Below, piece after piece: positions 55,200 through 63,570 of a stretch of DNA of 64,000 nt (its first letter is position 1; every line of letters begins with the position of its first letter). Below the pieces are notes generated by a model. It searched no databases. It had not been told where the DNA came from and was given only the letters and a program-made list of their open reading frames with translations. The stretch covers positions 34,816 through 98,815 of the forward strand of contig UPYI01000014.1 of NCBI GenBank assembly GCA_900538555.1, read 5' to 3'. The translations under genes and the position numbers were made by a program. This stretch comes from an uncultured Porphyromonadaceae bacterium (lineage in GTDB: Bacteria > Bacteroidota > Bacteroidia > Bacteroidales > Barnesiellaceae).

Positions 55200-55679
55200 A
55201 TGGAACTTTTGGACAACGAATTTGCGCAAATTGTAAAACGGCACAAGCGGACAATTTATACGGTGTGCCTGATGTTTTCCCGGGAAAAGGACGAGTTGGA
55301 CGATCTTTTTCAGGAGGTACTTATCAATATCTGGAAAGGCTTGCCTGCTTTCCGAGGGGGTAGCAAGGTCGATACGTGGATCTGGCGTGTGAGCCTGAAT
55401 ACCTGTATCGGAATCGACCGGAGTAAAAAACGGCGAGGCTCGTCGCTGCCTGTTACGGAAGGGCTGTCGCTTATCGACGACGGGGATGACGGTCGCCAGA
55501 TCAGGATGTTGTACGACCGGATTCATCGGTTGCAACCGTTCGACCGGGCTATCGTCCTGTTGTGGTTGGAAAACCTGCCTTATGAAGAGATCGCTTCCAT
55601 TGTCGGTATTACGGTCAAGAATGTTTCGGTACGTCTGTTTCGCATTAAGGAAGAGCTGAAACGTATGTCAAATGAATAA
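55200..55679 (+). CDS. ECF-type RNA polymerase sigma factor
   Basis: 159 residues from ATG 55200; the GTG at 55164 is upstream of a region that looks like leader (GACGC/GCGTC hairpin at 55157-55170). Sigma region 2 is LLDNEFAQIVKRHKRTIYTVCLMFSREKDELDDLFQEVLINIWKGLPAFRGGSKVDTWIWRVSLNTCI and region 4 is LQPFDRAIVLLWLENLPYEEIASIVGITVKNVSVRLFRIKEEL. It directs transcription of an unknown stress or envelope regulon. A membrane protein gene follows after 7 bases and may be its partner. Confidence 0.92.
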   Translation: MELLDNEFAQIVKRHKRTIYTVCLMFSREKDELDDLFQEVLINIWKGLPAFRGGSKVDTWIWRVSLNTCIGIDRSKKRRGSSLPVTEGLSLIDDGDDGRQIRMLYDRIHRLQPFDRAIVLLWLENLPYEEIASIVGITVKNVSVRLFRIKEELKRMSNE

Positions 55680-55686
55680 TTGAAAA

Positions 55687-56292
55687 ATGGATATGATAGA
55701 AAATGTAGATAGATCCGAAGTGCAGGAATTGCGACGTATGCTCGATGTTTTGAACCGTCGGTTGGAGAAAGAACTTGTCGTGAATGAAAAAATGATACGG
55801 CGTGCCATGCGCGAGAAAGTGGGCGGATTGCGGAAACGGGGTCGTTTTATTCGTATTGTCGGGCTGTTCGGGTTGCTTTATTGCCCGTTCGCACTTTACT
55901 TCCTCGGTTTTTCGTGGTGGTTCAACGGGGTGACGGAGCTGTTTTTCGGGGTAGCGGTGGGGTATGATTATTATACTTACCGGGGATTGCGTATCGCCTC
56001 TTTGCCGGATAGCAATATGCTGGATATTGCCCGGGCGGTCGTTCGGGTGAAGCAACGCAATGCGTCGTGGTTAAAGTTCGGTATCCCGTTTATTTTGATT
56101 TGGTTGTCTTGGTTTAGTTATGAATTGTTGAATATGAATTCCGATCAGGAGTTTTTGTATGGCGAATTGATCGGTGGCGGTGTCGGGTGTGTGATCGGAC
56201 TGATTGCCGGAATTTCTCATTACCTTGCGACACGCCGAGAGGCGGATGAGGTGCTGCGGCAGATCGAGGATTTCACCTCCGTGTCGCAATAA
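55687..56292 (+). CDS. Membrane protein cotranscribed with the sigma factor
   Basis: 201 residues. An N-terminal helical, charged segment (residues 1-60, RSEVQELRRMLDVLNRRLEKELVVNEKMIRRAMREKVGGLRKRG) precedes four hydrophobic helices in two pairs. The 7-base spacing to the sigma gene makes cotranscription near certain. It is in the position of an anti-sigma factor, and the cytoplasmic helical head would fit, but there is no zinc-binding anti-sigma motif (HxxxCxxC) or FecR domain. Function unknown. Confidence 0.75.
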   Translation: MDMIENVDRSEVQELRRMLDVLNRRLEKELVVNEKMIRRAMREKVGGLRKRGRFIRIVGLFGLLYCPFALYFLGFSWWFNGVTELFFGVAVGYDYYTYRGLRIASLPDSNMLDIARAVVRVKQRNASWLKFGIPFILIWLSWFSYELLNMNSDQEFLYGELIGGGVGCVIGLIAGISHYLATRREADEVLRQIEDFTSVSQ

Positions 56293-56365
56293 TCCGGCTA
56301 AGGTATAGCTCCTGCATGGAGCCGAGAACCCGTCGATTCATTTTATCTCTGCCTGCATTATCTTT

Positions 56366-56441
56366 ACAGAAGATAAGCTGCGCCTCAACATAGGTTAAGT
56401 AAACTTGTCTCTGTTTTCGGCTTGCATTATCTTTGCACAAA
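56366..56441 (+). repeat. Palindromic repeat element carrying a promoter, before the beta-lactamase
   Basis: AGAAGATAAGCTGCGCCTCA, ACATAGGTTAAGTAAACTTG, TCTCTGTTTTCGGCTTGC, ATTATCTTTGCA. It has the block order of the other copies, with outer ends AAGATAA and TTATCTT mutually inverted. A second GCATTATCTTT lies just before it (56355-56365). Confidence 0.75.
56404..56435 (+). promoter_or_regulatory. Promoter of the beta-lactamase, inside the repeat
   Basis: CTTG at 56404-56407, 20-base spacer, TATCTTTG at 56428-56435. Predicted start near 56442, giving a leader of about 14 bases before ATG 56456. Confidence 0.65.
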
Positions 56442-56455
56442 AATAGTGCAGGCAG

Positions 56456-57367
56456 ATGAAAAGAATGATGAACGTGAGATGGGTTTTATGGTGTGTGGCA
56501 GCGGGTATTCTGTGCGCATGCTCGGATTCCATATCGCTCGAAGAGGCGATACGGGAGCGGATTGCCGGAGAGGCCGGAACGGTAGGGGTTGCCGTCATTT
56601 TTGACGGACGCGATACGGTTGTCGTGAATGACGAAGTCCGTTATCCGATGATGAGCGTGTTTAAGTTTCATCAAGCGCTGGCGGTCGCCGATTATCTGCA
56701 ACGCCATGCCTTGACGTTGGAAACGGAGATACCGATATCTCCTTCCGATTTGAAACCGAATACATACAGCCCGTTGCGCGACAGGTATCCGGATGGAAAT
56801 GTCACACTGACGGTCGGCGATTTATTGACTTATACATTGCAGCAGAGCGACAACAACGCCTGTGATATTTTATTCGATTATATCGGGGGTACGGATGTGG
56901 CTGACAGCTACATCCGTTCGTTGGGCTTCGACCGTTTCGAGATCGTGGCAACGGAAGACGACATGCACCGCGATACCGGTTTGTGTTATCGGAACTGGAC
57001 TTCGCCCCTCGATGCCGCCGGACTGTTGGATTGTTTCCTTACCGATTCGCTTTTCGATGAAGCCAGCCGGAATTTTATCCGGAATACGATGATTTCCTGC
57101 CGTACGGGACAAGACCGCCTGGTGGCTCCGCTTTTGGGGACAGGGGCGGTTGTCGGTCATAAAACCGGTACGGGCGACCGCGACGGAGATGGGCGCATGA
57201 TCGGGCTGAATGACATCGGTTTTGTACTGCTTCCGAACGAACATTATTACACGATCGCTGTTTTTGTTACAGGGGCGAAAAAAGAAGATGCCGAGATTGC
57301 ACGGATCGTGTCCGATGTGTCCGATTTAGTGTATCGCTATGCCGTAAAAAGGGGGTGTTTGCGCTAA
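56456..57367 (+). CDS. Class A beta-lactamase (subclass A2-like, lipoprotein)
   Basis: 303 residues. Signal peptide ends in a lipobox-like LCAC (Cys22), so the enzyme is probably tethered in the periplasm. Active-site motifs are complete: Ser67-x-x-Lys70 (MMSVFKF), Ser131-Asp132-Asn133 (QQSDNNACD), Glu167 in the omega-loop equivalent (ATEDDMHRD, followed by the NWTSP of the CfxA/CepA/CblA group) and Lys236-Thr-Gly (GHKTGTGDRDGDG). It hydrolyses beta-lactams, most likely cephalosporins by analogy with subclass A2. No mobile element flanks it, which speaks for a chromosomal, perhaps intrinsic gene; the promoter comes from a repeat element. Confidence 0.93.
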   Translation: MKRMMNVRWVLWCVAAGILCACSDSISLEEAIRERIAGEAGTVGVAVIFDGRDTVVVNDEVRYPMMSVFKFHQALAVADYLQRHALTLETEIPISPSDLKPNTYSPLRDRYPDGNVTLTVGDLLTYTLQQSDNNACDILFDYIGGTDVADSYIRSLGFDRFEIVATEDDMHRDTGLCYRNWTSPLDAAGLLDCFLTDSLFDEASRNFIRNTMISCRTGQDRLVAPLLGTGAVVGHKTGTGDRDGDGRMIGLNDIGFVLLPNEHYYTIAVFVTGAKKEDAEIARIVSDVSDLVYRYAVKRGCLR

Positions 57368-57469
57368 TGGGCTCTGTTGAATTGTTCTTTTTGTCGTTTT
57401 TCTTACCCTTTTCTTCTTGGATGCCGATTAAAAAGAAGTTAAAGTGAAAATGCTGAAAAATAAAATAAT

Positions 57470-57477
57470 TATTTTTG
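57470..57477 (+). promoter_or_regulatory. Promoter -7 box of the TolC-HlyD-ABC2 operon
   Basis: TATTTTTG at 57470-57477; leader about 135 bases to ATG 57619. No -33 motif stands out. Weak call. Confidence 0.35.
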
Positions 57478-57618
57478 CTCCGTTTTTGAACACGGAAATA
57501 AAAGTTTGCAGATACGGACAAGTTGTCGGGATGAGGCGCGTCCGGTATTTCTTCCTTTGATTTCAGTATTTCAATTTCCTTGAAAATGTTTTGTGTCGAA
57601 CGATAAACGTATTGATAT

Positions 57619-59067
57619 ATGGATAGACTGAAAAGCCTTGCCGTATGGCTTCTTTTAACCGTAATGACCTTCCCGGTTGCCGCCCAGTCGGTCGTGTCGT
57701 TGGATTCGTGCCGGAATATGGCGTTGAGAAACAATAAGACGATCCGTATGGCAGAAGAGCGGGTGAATGCTGCGAAGTACACTAAAAAAGCTGCGCTCGG
57801 TGCTTATTTCCCCGGTATCGATTTCTCGGGGACATATATGTATAATCAGAAAAATATGTCGCTGACCGGTGCGAATATGAATATACCGGATGGCTTGACA
57901 CAGATTGCCGGAGCGTTGGTTCCGCAACTTCCTCCCGAAATGCAACAGGCTTTGATGAAATTGAAAAATGATTTCGACGATTTCAAGTTTATGGAGTTCG
58001 ATATGCATCATGTATTTGCCGGGGTGATCACGGTTACGCAACCGGTGTACATGGGCGGAAAGATCAAAGCCTTGAACGACATTGCTTCGTATGCCCATAA
58101 ATTGTCGGAAACGCAGCGCAACACCGCCGAAAACGATGTCGTGTTTACGACCGACGAGGCGTATTGGCAGGTGGTGTCGCTGGTACACAAAGAACGGCTG
58201 GCTGAAAGTTATGTGGCTTTGTTGGATACGTTGAATACCCATGTGATCTCCATGATTGCCGAGGGTGTCGCGACCCAATCCGACGGACTGACGGTAGCGG
58301 TAAAACTGAACGAGGCGCAGATTATGCTGACGAAAGTACAGAATGGTCTGACTTTGTCGCGGATGTTGCTGGCGCAGATTTGCGGATTGCCGGTGAATAC
58401 GGTGTTCCAACTGGAAGATGAGGAGATCGAACAGGAAACATTGCCCGCAACCAACCGGATATTCGATATGGACGAGGTGTATGCCCATCGTCAGGAGGTG
58501 CAGAGTCTGGTCTATGCCACAAAGATTTATCAGAAAAAGAAAAATCTGGTGCTTTCCGACATGTTGCCCAAACTGGCATTGATCGGTACGTATAGTTTTT
58601 CGAATCCGAATAGTTTCAACGGGTTTAAACGTGAGTTCGACGGAATGTTCAGTGCCGGTGTCGTGCTGAATGTGCCGATTCTGCACTGGGGGACGAACTA
58701 CAATAAGGTGCGGGCTGCGAAGAGCGAAGCGATTGTTGCCCAGTTGCAGCTCGAAGATGTGAAAGAAAAAATCGAATTGCAGGTCAATCAGGCTGTATTC
58801 AAATCGATGGAGGCGCAACGCACGCTCGATATGACTGTCAGCAATATGGCGAAAGCCGAAGAGAATCTGCAAAATGCCCGCTTGGGATTTCAGGAAGGCG
58901 TGCTGACCGCAACGAATGTGCTGGAAGCGCAGACTGCGTGGTTGCAGGCAAACTCCGAGAAGATCGATGCCCAGATCGATCTCCGGTTGTGCGAAGTGTA
59001 TTTGGCGAAAGCTACCGGAACGATGTCGTACGACGAGCTTCGGGATGACAAGAAAACAAAAAAATAA
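57619..59067 (+). CDS. TolC-family outer-membrane channel
   Basis: 482 residues with signal peptide MDRLKSLAVWLLLTVMTFPVAAQ. Two TolC repeats: SLDSCRNMALRNNKTIRMAEERVNAAKYTKKAALGAYFPGIDFSGTY and MDEVYAHRQEVQSLVYATKIYQKKKNLVLSDMLPKLALIGTYSF ... AGVVLNVPILHWG. Long periplasmic helices are evident (KIELQVNQAVFKSMEAQRTLDMTVSNMAKAEENLQNA). First gene of a four-gene export operon with a 9-base gap to the adaptor. Confidence 0.93.
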   Translation: MDRLKSLAVWLLLTVMTFPVAAQSVVSLDSCRNMALRNNKTIRMAEERVNAAKYTKKAALGAYFPGIDFSGTYMYNQKNMSLTGANMNIPDGLTQIAGALVPQLPPEMQQALMKLKNDFDDFKFMEFDMHHVFAGVITVTQPVYMGGKIKALNDIASYAHKLSETQRNTAENDVVFTTDEAYWQVVSLVHKERLAESYVALLDTLNTHVISMIAEGVATQSDGLTVAVKLNEAQIMLTKVQNGLTLSRMLLAQICGLPVNTVFQLEDEEIEQETLPATNRIFDMDEVYAHRQEVQSLVYATKIYQKKKNLVLSDMLPKLALIGTYSFSNPNSFNGFKREFDGMFSAGVVLNVPILHWGTNYNKVRAAKSEAIVAQLQLEDVKEKIELQVNQAVFKSMEAQRTLDMTVSNMAKAEENLQNARLGFQEGVLTATNVLEAQTAWLQANSEKIDAQIDLRLCEVYLAKATGTMSYDELRDDKKTKK

Positions 59068-59076
59068 TATCGAAAT

Positions 59077-60081
59077 ATGGAAACTACCGAGAGAAAAAAA
59101 GAACGAGGCCTTGTGTTCGGTCTTGTCGGTTTGATCGCAATCATTGTACTTTTGGCATTGATCGGATTCTTCTTTCTGAAACCGCAACCGCAGATTTTGC
59201 AGGGGCAGGTAGAGGCGGAACAGATCCGTGTGTCCGGTAAACTCCCCGGACGTGTGGCTGATTTTTGGGTAGAGGAGGGCGACCGCGTACGCAAAGGCGA
59301 TACGCTGGTGCACATCCACTCTTCGTTAGTCGAGGCGAAGATGATGCAGGCTTCGGCTATGGAGACGGTAGCGAAAGCGCAGAACAAGAAAGTGGATGCC
59401 GGTACCCGTATCGAGTTGCTGAATGCCGCTTACGATATGTGGCAGCAAGCGGTGGCTGGATTGGAAATCGCCCGTAAAACGAACGACCGTATGCAGTCGC
59501 TGTACAAGAAAGGAGTCGTATCTGCCCAGAAATGCGACGAAGCGGAAGCTATGTACAAATCGGCGGTGGCAGTAGAAAGTGCAGCCCGGTCGCAGTACGA
59601 AATGGCGAAACGCGGAGCGCAATCGGAGGACAAAGAGGCTTCGGAAGCTCTGGTAACCGTAGCGAAAGGTAGCGTGGCAGAGGTAGAGTCGATGTTGGAC
59701 GACTCTTATCTGGTGGCTCCTCACGACGGTGAAATATCCGAAATATTCCCGCATGTAGGGGAATTGGTAACGCCCGGAGCTCCGATTATGAATGTGCTGG
59801 TATTGGAGAAAGCATGGGTTACATTCAACGTGCGTGAAGACTTGTTGAGCGACCTGCCTATGGGTAAACGCTTGCAGGTTTCGGTTCCGGCTTTGGGCGG
59901 AAAAGAGGTGGAAGTGGAAATATATTATATTAAGGATATGGGATCGTATGCCGTATGGCGGGCTACCAAGACTACCGGTCAGTACGATGCGAAAACATTC
60001 CAGGTGAAAGCACGTCCGATAGCACCGGTCGAAGGTTTGCGTCCCGGTATGTCTGTATTGCTGAAAGAAAACAAACGTTGA
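59077..60081 (+). CDS. HlyD-type membrane fusion protein
   Basis: 334 residues with an N-terminal membrane anchor (residues about 11-31, GLVFGLVGLIAIIVLLALIGFFFL). Lipoyl half GQVEAEQIRVSGKLPGRVADFWVEEGDRVRKGDTLVHIHS, a long helical hairpin (residues about 85-200), second half DSYLVAPHDGEISEIFPHVGELVTPGAPIMNVL, then a beta domain. Unlike the RND adaptors it is not a lipoprotein and has the YbhG/EmrA-like layout that goes with ABC-2 permeases. Confidence 0.92.
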   Translation: METTERKKERGLVFGLVGLIAIIVLLALIGFFFLKPQPQILQGQVEAEQIRVSGKLPGRVADFWVEEGDRVRKGDTLVHIHSSLVEAKMMQASAMETVAKAQNKKVDAGTRIELLNAAYDMWQQAVAGLEIARKTNDRMQSLYKKGVVSAQKCDEAEAMYKSAVAVESAARSQYEMAKRGAQSEDKEASEALVTVAKGSVAEVESMLDDSYLVAPHDGEISEIFPHVGELVTPGAPIMNVLVLEKAWVTFNVREDLLSDLPMGKRLQVSVPALGGKEVEVEIYYIKDMGSYAVWRATKTTGQYDAKTFQVKARPIAPVEGLRPGMSVLLKENKR

Positions 60082-60116
60082 TTCCCGAAGAATCATAAGT
60101 ATTATTAAAACAGGAT

Positions 60117-61298
60117 ATGGTCGAAAACGCTCGAAATAAAAAAGGTCTGTGGGCAGTTATCGTGCGCGAGTTGCATCGTTTGGTCTCGCGTCCGATCTAT
60201 CTGTTGTCGATGGTGGCGTTTCCGCTCTTTACCGGCTTTTTGCTGCTCTCCTTGATGAAAAGCGGATTGCCGACTAAGATACCGGTAGCGATTGTCGATC
60301 AGGACCGTTCGGATGTGTCGCGCAACTTTATACAGAAACTCGGTTCGCTCGATATGGTGGATATTTGCTACAAGGTAGAAACATTTACCGAAGCCCGCGA
60401 ATTGATGCAGGCGGGCGAGATCTTCGGATTCCTGATGATTCCCGAGTCGTTTGAGGCGAAAGCGATGGCTGCCCGTCAGCCGCAAATATCGTTTTATACC
60501 AACAATGCCTATTTCATTCCTTCGTCGCTGCTGTACAAAAGTTTCAAGACCATGTCGGTGCTGGCTTCGGCGGCGGTAGTCGAGCAGTTGCTGCTGGCTA
60601 TGGGCGAAGACCACATGCAGATTATGACGGCGTTGCAGCCGATCGCGCTCGATATGCATCCGTTGGGGAACCCGACGCTCAATTACTCGGTTTACCTCAA
60701 CAACTCTTTTATTCCCGGTGTCTTGGAACTGATGATCCTGTTGGTGACCGTATATTCTATCGGGGTGGAAATAAAAGAACAGAAGTCGCGCGAATGGCTC
60801 GAAACGGCAAACGGTTCTATCGTGTGGGCTATTACCGGTAAACTGCTGCCGCAGACGATTATCTTTGTGGCGTTGGGCTGGTTGGCGCAATCGGTGTTCT
60901 ATGGTTATCTGTCATTCCCGATGAACGGGAAATTGTGGCACATGATGCTGGCGATGTTCCTGTTGGTATTGGCATCGCAAAGTCTGGCGGTGATTATTAT
61001 GTGTTTCGCCCCGTCGTTGCGTATCGGATTGAGTGCGGCAGGTCTGTTCGGTATTTTGGGTATGTCGCTTTCGGGATTTTCGTTCCCGCTGCCGGCGATG
61101 TACGAGTTGTTCCATTTGCCGGCAAATCTGGTTCCGCTCCGCCATTATTTCCTGATCTATGTCGATCAGGCGCTGAACGGAATCCCGTTGTATTATTCGC
61201 GGTGGCATTATATCGCACTGATCTGTTTTGCGATAGCATCTACGGCATTGCTGCCGCGGCTTAAAAATGCGTTGATGAGACAAGTTTATGTACCGTAG
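60117..61298 (+). CDS. ABC-2 type permease (1)
   Basis: 393 residues. One N-terminal helix (residues about 20-45, PIYLLSMVAFPLFTGFLLLSL), a large extracytoplasmic domain starting PVAIVDQDRSDVSRNFIQKLGSLDMVDICYKVETFTEARELMQAGEIFGFLMIPESF, and five C-terminal helices including GVLELMILLVTVYSIGVEIKEQKSREWLETANGS. This is the YbhS/YhhJ-type ABC-2 permease. It lies 36 bases after the adaptor and 28 before a second permease; no ATP-binding subunit or ATPase domain is present. Confidence 0.92.
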   Translation: MVENARNKKGLWAVIVRELHRLVSRPIYLLSMVAFPLFTGFLLLSLMKSGLPTKIPVAIVDQDRSDVSRNFIQKLGSLDMVDICYKVETFTEARELMQAGEIFGFLMIPESFEAKAMAARQPQISFYTNNAYFIPSSLLYKSFKTMSVLASAAVVEQLLLAMGEDHMQIMTALQPIALDMHPLGNPTLNYSVYLNNSFIPGVLELMILLVTVYSIGVEIKEQKSREWLETANGSIVWAITGKLLPQTIIFVALGWLAQSVFYGYLSFPMNGKLWHMMLAMFLLVLASQSLAVIIMCFAPSLRIGLSAAGLFGILGMSLSGFSFPLPAMYELFHLPANLVPLRHYFLIYVDQALNGIPLYYSRWHYIALICFAIASTALLPRLKNALMRQVYVP

Positions 61299-61326
61299 CG
61301 GTAGAAACGGGTAAAAAAAGAAGAAA

Positions 61327-62544
61327 ATGAAGTGGTCGATAAGAAAAAGATTTTTGCAACACGGATTGTCTGACATCTGCCGTATCTGGCGCGATGAATA
61401 CCGTAAAGTATTCAAAGACCTCGGTGCGTTGGTTTTCTTCTTCGCTTTACCGTTGGCATATCCGATTGTTTATGCGTTGGTCTACAATACCGAAGTGGTT
61501 CGTGAAGTGCCTATGGTGGTCGTAGATAATTCTCGTTCCGAGATCAGCCGCCAACTGGTTCGCGAGATGGATGCTTCGCCCAACGCCCATGTCGTCTCTT
61601 ATTGTGCCGATATGGAGGAAGCCAAGCAAATGATGCACGAAAAAAATTGTTACGGCGTATTGTTCATTCCGGAAGATTTTTCCAAAAATATAGCCCGGAA
61701 AGAACGTGCGGTAGTTTCGTTCTATTGCGATATGAGCATTATGCTCAACTACAAGGGCTTCCTGATGGCACTTACCGATGTCACGATGAATATCGGCGGT
61801 GAAATCCAAACCCGTTCGCTGGCGGGTGCGTCGCAAGAGATGATCGAAATGGCATCTCATCCTATCCCTTATGTCTCGGTGGCACTTTATAATCCGGAGT
61901 CGGGATTCGCTTCATTCCTGTTACCCGCCATATTGGTGCTTATTTTGCAGCAGAGTCTTATATTGGGTATCGGACTGTTGGCGGGTGGAATGTATGAGCG
62001 GAAAGAGATGCAGGGCTACTATTGGCGCGAATCGAAAATCTGCAACAATGTGTTCCGCTTGGTGTTGGGCAAAGCGCTTTGTTATTTCAGCCTCTTCCTG
62101 TTCGGGACAGTATATATCCTGCATTTTATTCCGTGGCTCTTTTCTTTCCCGCAGTTGGGCGATCAATGGCAAATCTATCTGTTTGCCGTGCCGTTCCTGT
62201 TGGCATCTATCTTCTTCGGGATGACGCTTTCGGTATTTGTCCGTGAGCGCGAAGCCTCATTTCTGATTTTTGTCTTTACGTCGGTAGTCTTCCTGTTTAT
62301 ATCGGGTATTACATGGCCGCGTTTCGCCATGCCCGAATGGTGCAAGATTTTGGGGGCTATCGTGCCGTCTACGTGGGGTATCGAGGGTTTTGTGCGGATC
62401 AATACGACCGGAGCTACGATATTTGAAGTCAGCCGGGCTTATCTCAATCTTTGGATATTGACTGCGGTTTATTTCGTTACGGCATGTCTGTCGTACCGTT
62501 ACTTGGTCTATCGCGATAAACAGCGCGGATTATTGGTAGGCTAA
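61327..62544 (+). CDS. ABC-2 type permease (2)
   Basis: 405 residues with the same layout as the preceding permease: N-terminal helix (LGALVFFFALPLAYPIVYALVY), extracytoplasmic domain VPMVVVDNSRSEISRQLVREMDASPNAHVVSYCADMEEAKQMMHEKNCYGVLFIPEDFSKNIARKERAVVSFYCDMSIMLNYKGFL, then five helices with LILGIGLLAGGMYERKEMQGYYW. The two permeases probably form a heterodimer. Last gene of the operon. Confidence 0.92.
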   Translation: MKWSIRKRFLQHGLSDICRIWRDEYRKVFKDLGALVFFFALPLAYPIVYALVYNTEVVREVPMVVVDNSRSEISRQLVREMDASPNAHVVSYCADMEEAKQMMHEKNCYGVLFIPEDFSKNIARKERAVVSFYCDMSIMLNYKGFLMALTDVTMNIGGEIQTRSLAGASQEMIEMASHPIPYVSVALYNPESGFASFLLPAILVLILQQSLILGIGLLAGGMYERKEMQGYYWRESKICNNVFRLVLGKALCYFSLFLFGTVYILHFIPWLFSFPQLGDQWQIYLFAVPFLLASIFFGMTLSVFVREREASFLIFVFTSVVFLFISGITWPRFAMPEWCKILGAIVPSTWGIEGFVRINTTGATIFEVSRAYLNLWILTAVYFVTACLSYRYLVYRDKQRGLLVG

Positions 62545-62606
62545 GCCTCTCTCATTCGGATTTTATCTTATTTGTTTTATCGCAAGAGATACGTCCTCTT
62601 GTGCAT

Positions 62607-62614
62607 TATGTTTG
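62607..62614 (+). promoter_or_regulatory. Promoter -7 box before the muramidase
   Basis: TATGTTTG at 62607-62614. A CAAGAG/CTCTTG hairpin (62583-62601) lies just before and may be a weak terminator of the permease operon. Leader about 100 bases. Confidence 0.4.
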
Positions 62615-62722
62615 TGTCGCATGCTTGCCCGATACACATATCGGTATAAAGTGTTGCGATAGCAAGGCTTTGGCGTGGTTGAGTGGGTGCGGTATGCTCT
62701 ATTTTTTAATAAACAAAATAAT

Positions 62723-63271
62723 ATGAATAACTTTAATGATTTGATCGGAAAGATATTGGAGGCAGAAGGCGGATTCGTTAATGATCCGGATGACCGGGGG
62801 CGTGCGACGAACCGGGGGATTTGTTGGGATACATGGACGCAGACTGCGGAAAGTATTTTAGGAAAAGATCCAACACTCGAAAATCTGAAAGATTTGACCG
62901 AAGGAGAAGCTGCCCGGATTTACAAACAAGAGTATTGGGATAAGATGAACCTTGACAGTATTGAAGATAAGTCGTTGCAACATATAATTTTCGACGGTGG
63001 GGTGAACCATGGTATTAGAACGTCTGCAAGAATGGTACAGAAGTCGATAAACGCATTGGGTGGACAAGTGAAAGTCGATGGTTCGTTGGGCCCGAAAACG
63101 GCGGAGGCGGTCAATAAATTAGACCCGGAGGCTCTGTTCAATCAGATAAAAGAGCGTCGGTATGCTCATTACGATAAAATTATAGAAAAAAGACCAAGTC
63201 AAGCAAAGTTCCGTAATGGATGGTATAAACGGGTGGACGGTATAACGTACGGAGCGGAAGCCGATGAGTAA
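62723..63271 (+). CDS. GH108-type N-acetylmuramidase (lysozyme-like)
   Basis: 182 residues from ATG 62723. Residues about 5-90 match GH108: KILEAEGGFVNDPDDRGRATNRGICWDTW with the catalytic Glu in EAEGGFVND, then LTEGEAARIYKQEYWDKMN. Residues about 90-175 match the C-terminal peptidoglycan-binding module that usually follows (IIFDGGVNHGIRTSARMVQKSINALGGQVKVDGSLGPKTAEAVNKLDP ... RYAHYDKIIEKRPSQAKFRNGWYKRV). It should cut the MurNAc-GlcNAc bond. No signal peptide is visible, as in phage endolysins and secretion-system effectors, yet no phage genes are near. A small secreted protein follows. Confidence 0.9.
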   Translation: MNNFNDLIGKILEAEGGFVNDPDDRGRATNRGICWDTWTQTAESILGKDPTLENLKDLTEGEAARIYKQEYWDKMNLDSIEDKSLQHIIFDGGVNHGIRTSARMVQKSINALGGQVKVDGSLGPKTAEAVNKLDPEALFNQIKERRYAHYDKIIEKRPSQAKFRNGWYKRVDGITYGAEADE

Positions 63272-63331
63272 TAACGGATCTATTGCCAGTGTTAAAAAAA
63301 AAGAATATAGGTGGCGGAATAGAAAAACGGT

Positions 63332-63339
63332 TATCTTTG
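63332..63339 (+). promoter_or_regulatory. Promoter -7 box before the small secreted protein
   Basis: TATCTTTG at 63332-63339. The predicted leader to ATG 63530 is about 185 bases. Confidence 0.5.
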
Positions 63340-63524
63340 TATATGTAAACGGTTTGCTGCGATCGGATGCGATTTTGAATTGATCCTGCCGGAGAGGAAC
63401 GTTTAAAAATGGGGCGGAAGTACAGGTGTGTGGCGGCAAAGATGGGATGTCCGATCTTTGGACGGTATGTCTCGCACCTGTTGCTTTTGATGTTTGGGGT
63501 GTTTTTGTAATCGAAATAAATTTA

Positions 63525-63570
63525 AAATCATGAAGCGTATTCTTTTATTTTTGCTGATATTGCCCATGGA
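63525..63570 (+). repeat. Direct repeat, first copy (gene 5' end)
   Basis: 46 bases identical to 63955-64000, covering AAATC before the ATG and the first 13 codons. Offset 430 bases. The repeat may continue beyond the right edge. Confidence 0.9.

Noticed and set aside
63409..63510. 33-codon ORF with a hydrophobic end between the muramidase and the secreted protein
   Set aside because: It lies within the predicted leader of the next gene and has no recognisable family. It could be a small membrane peptide but the evidence is too thin for a call.
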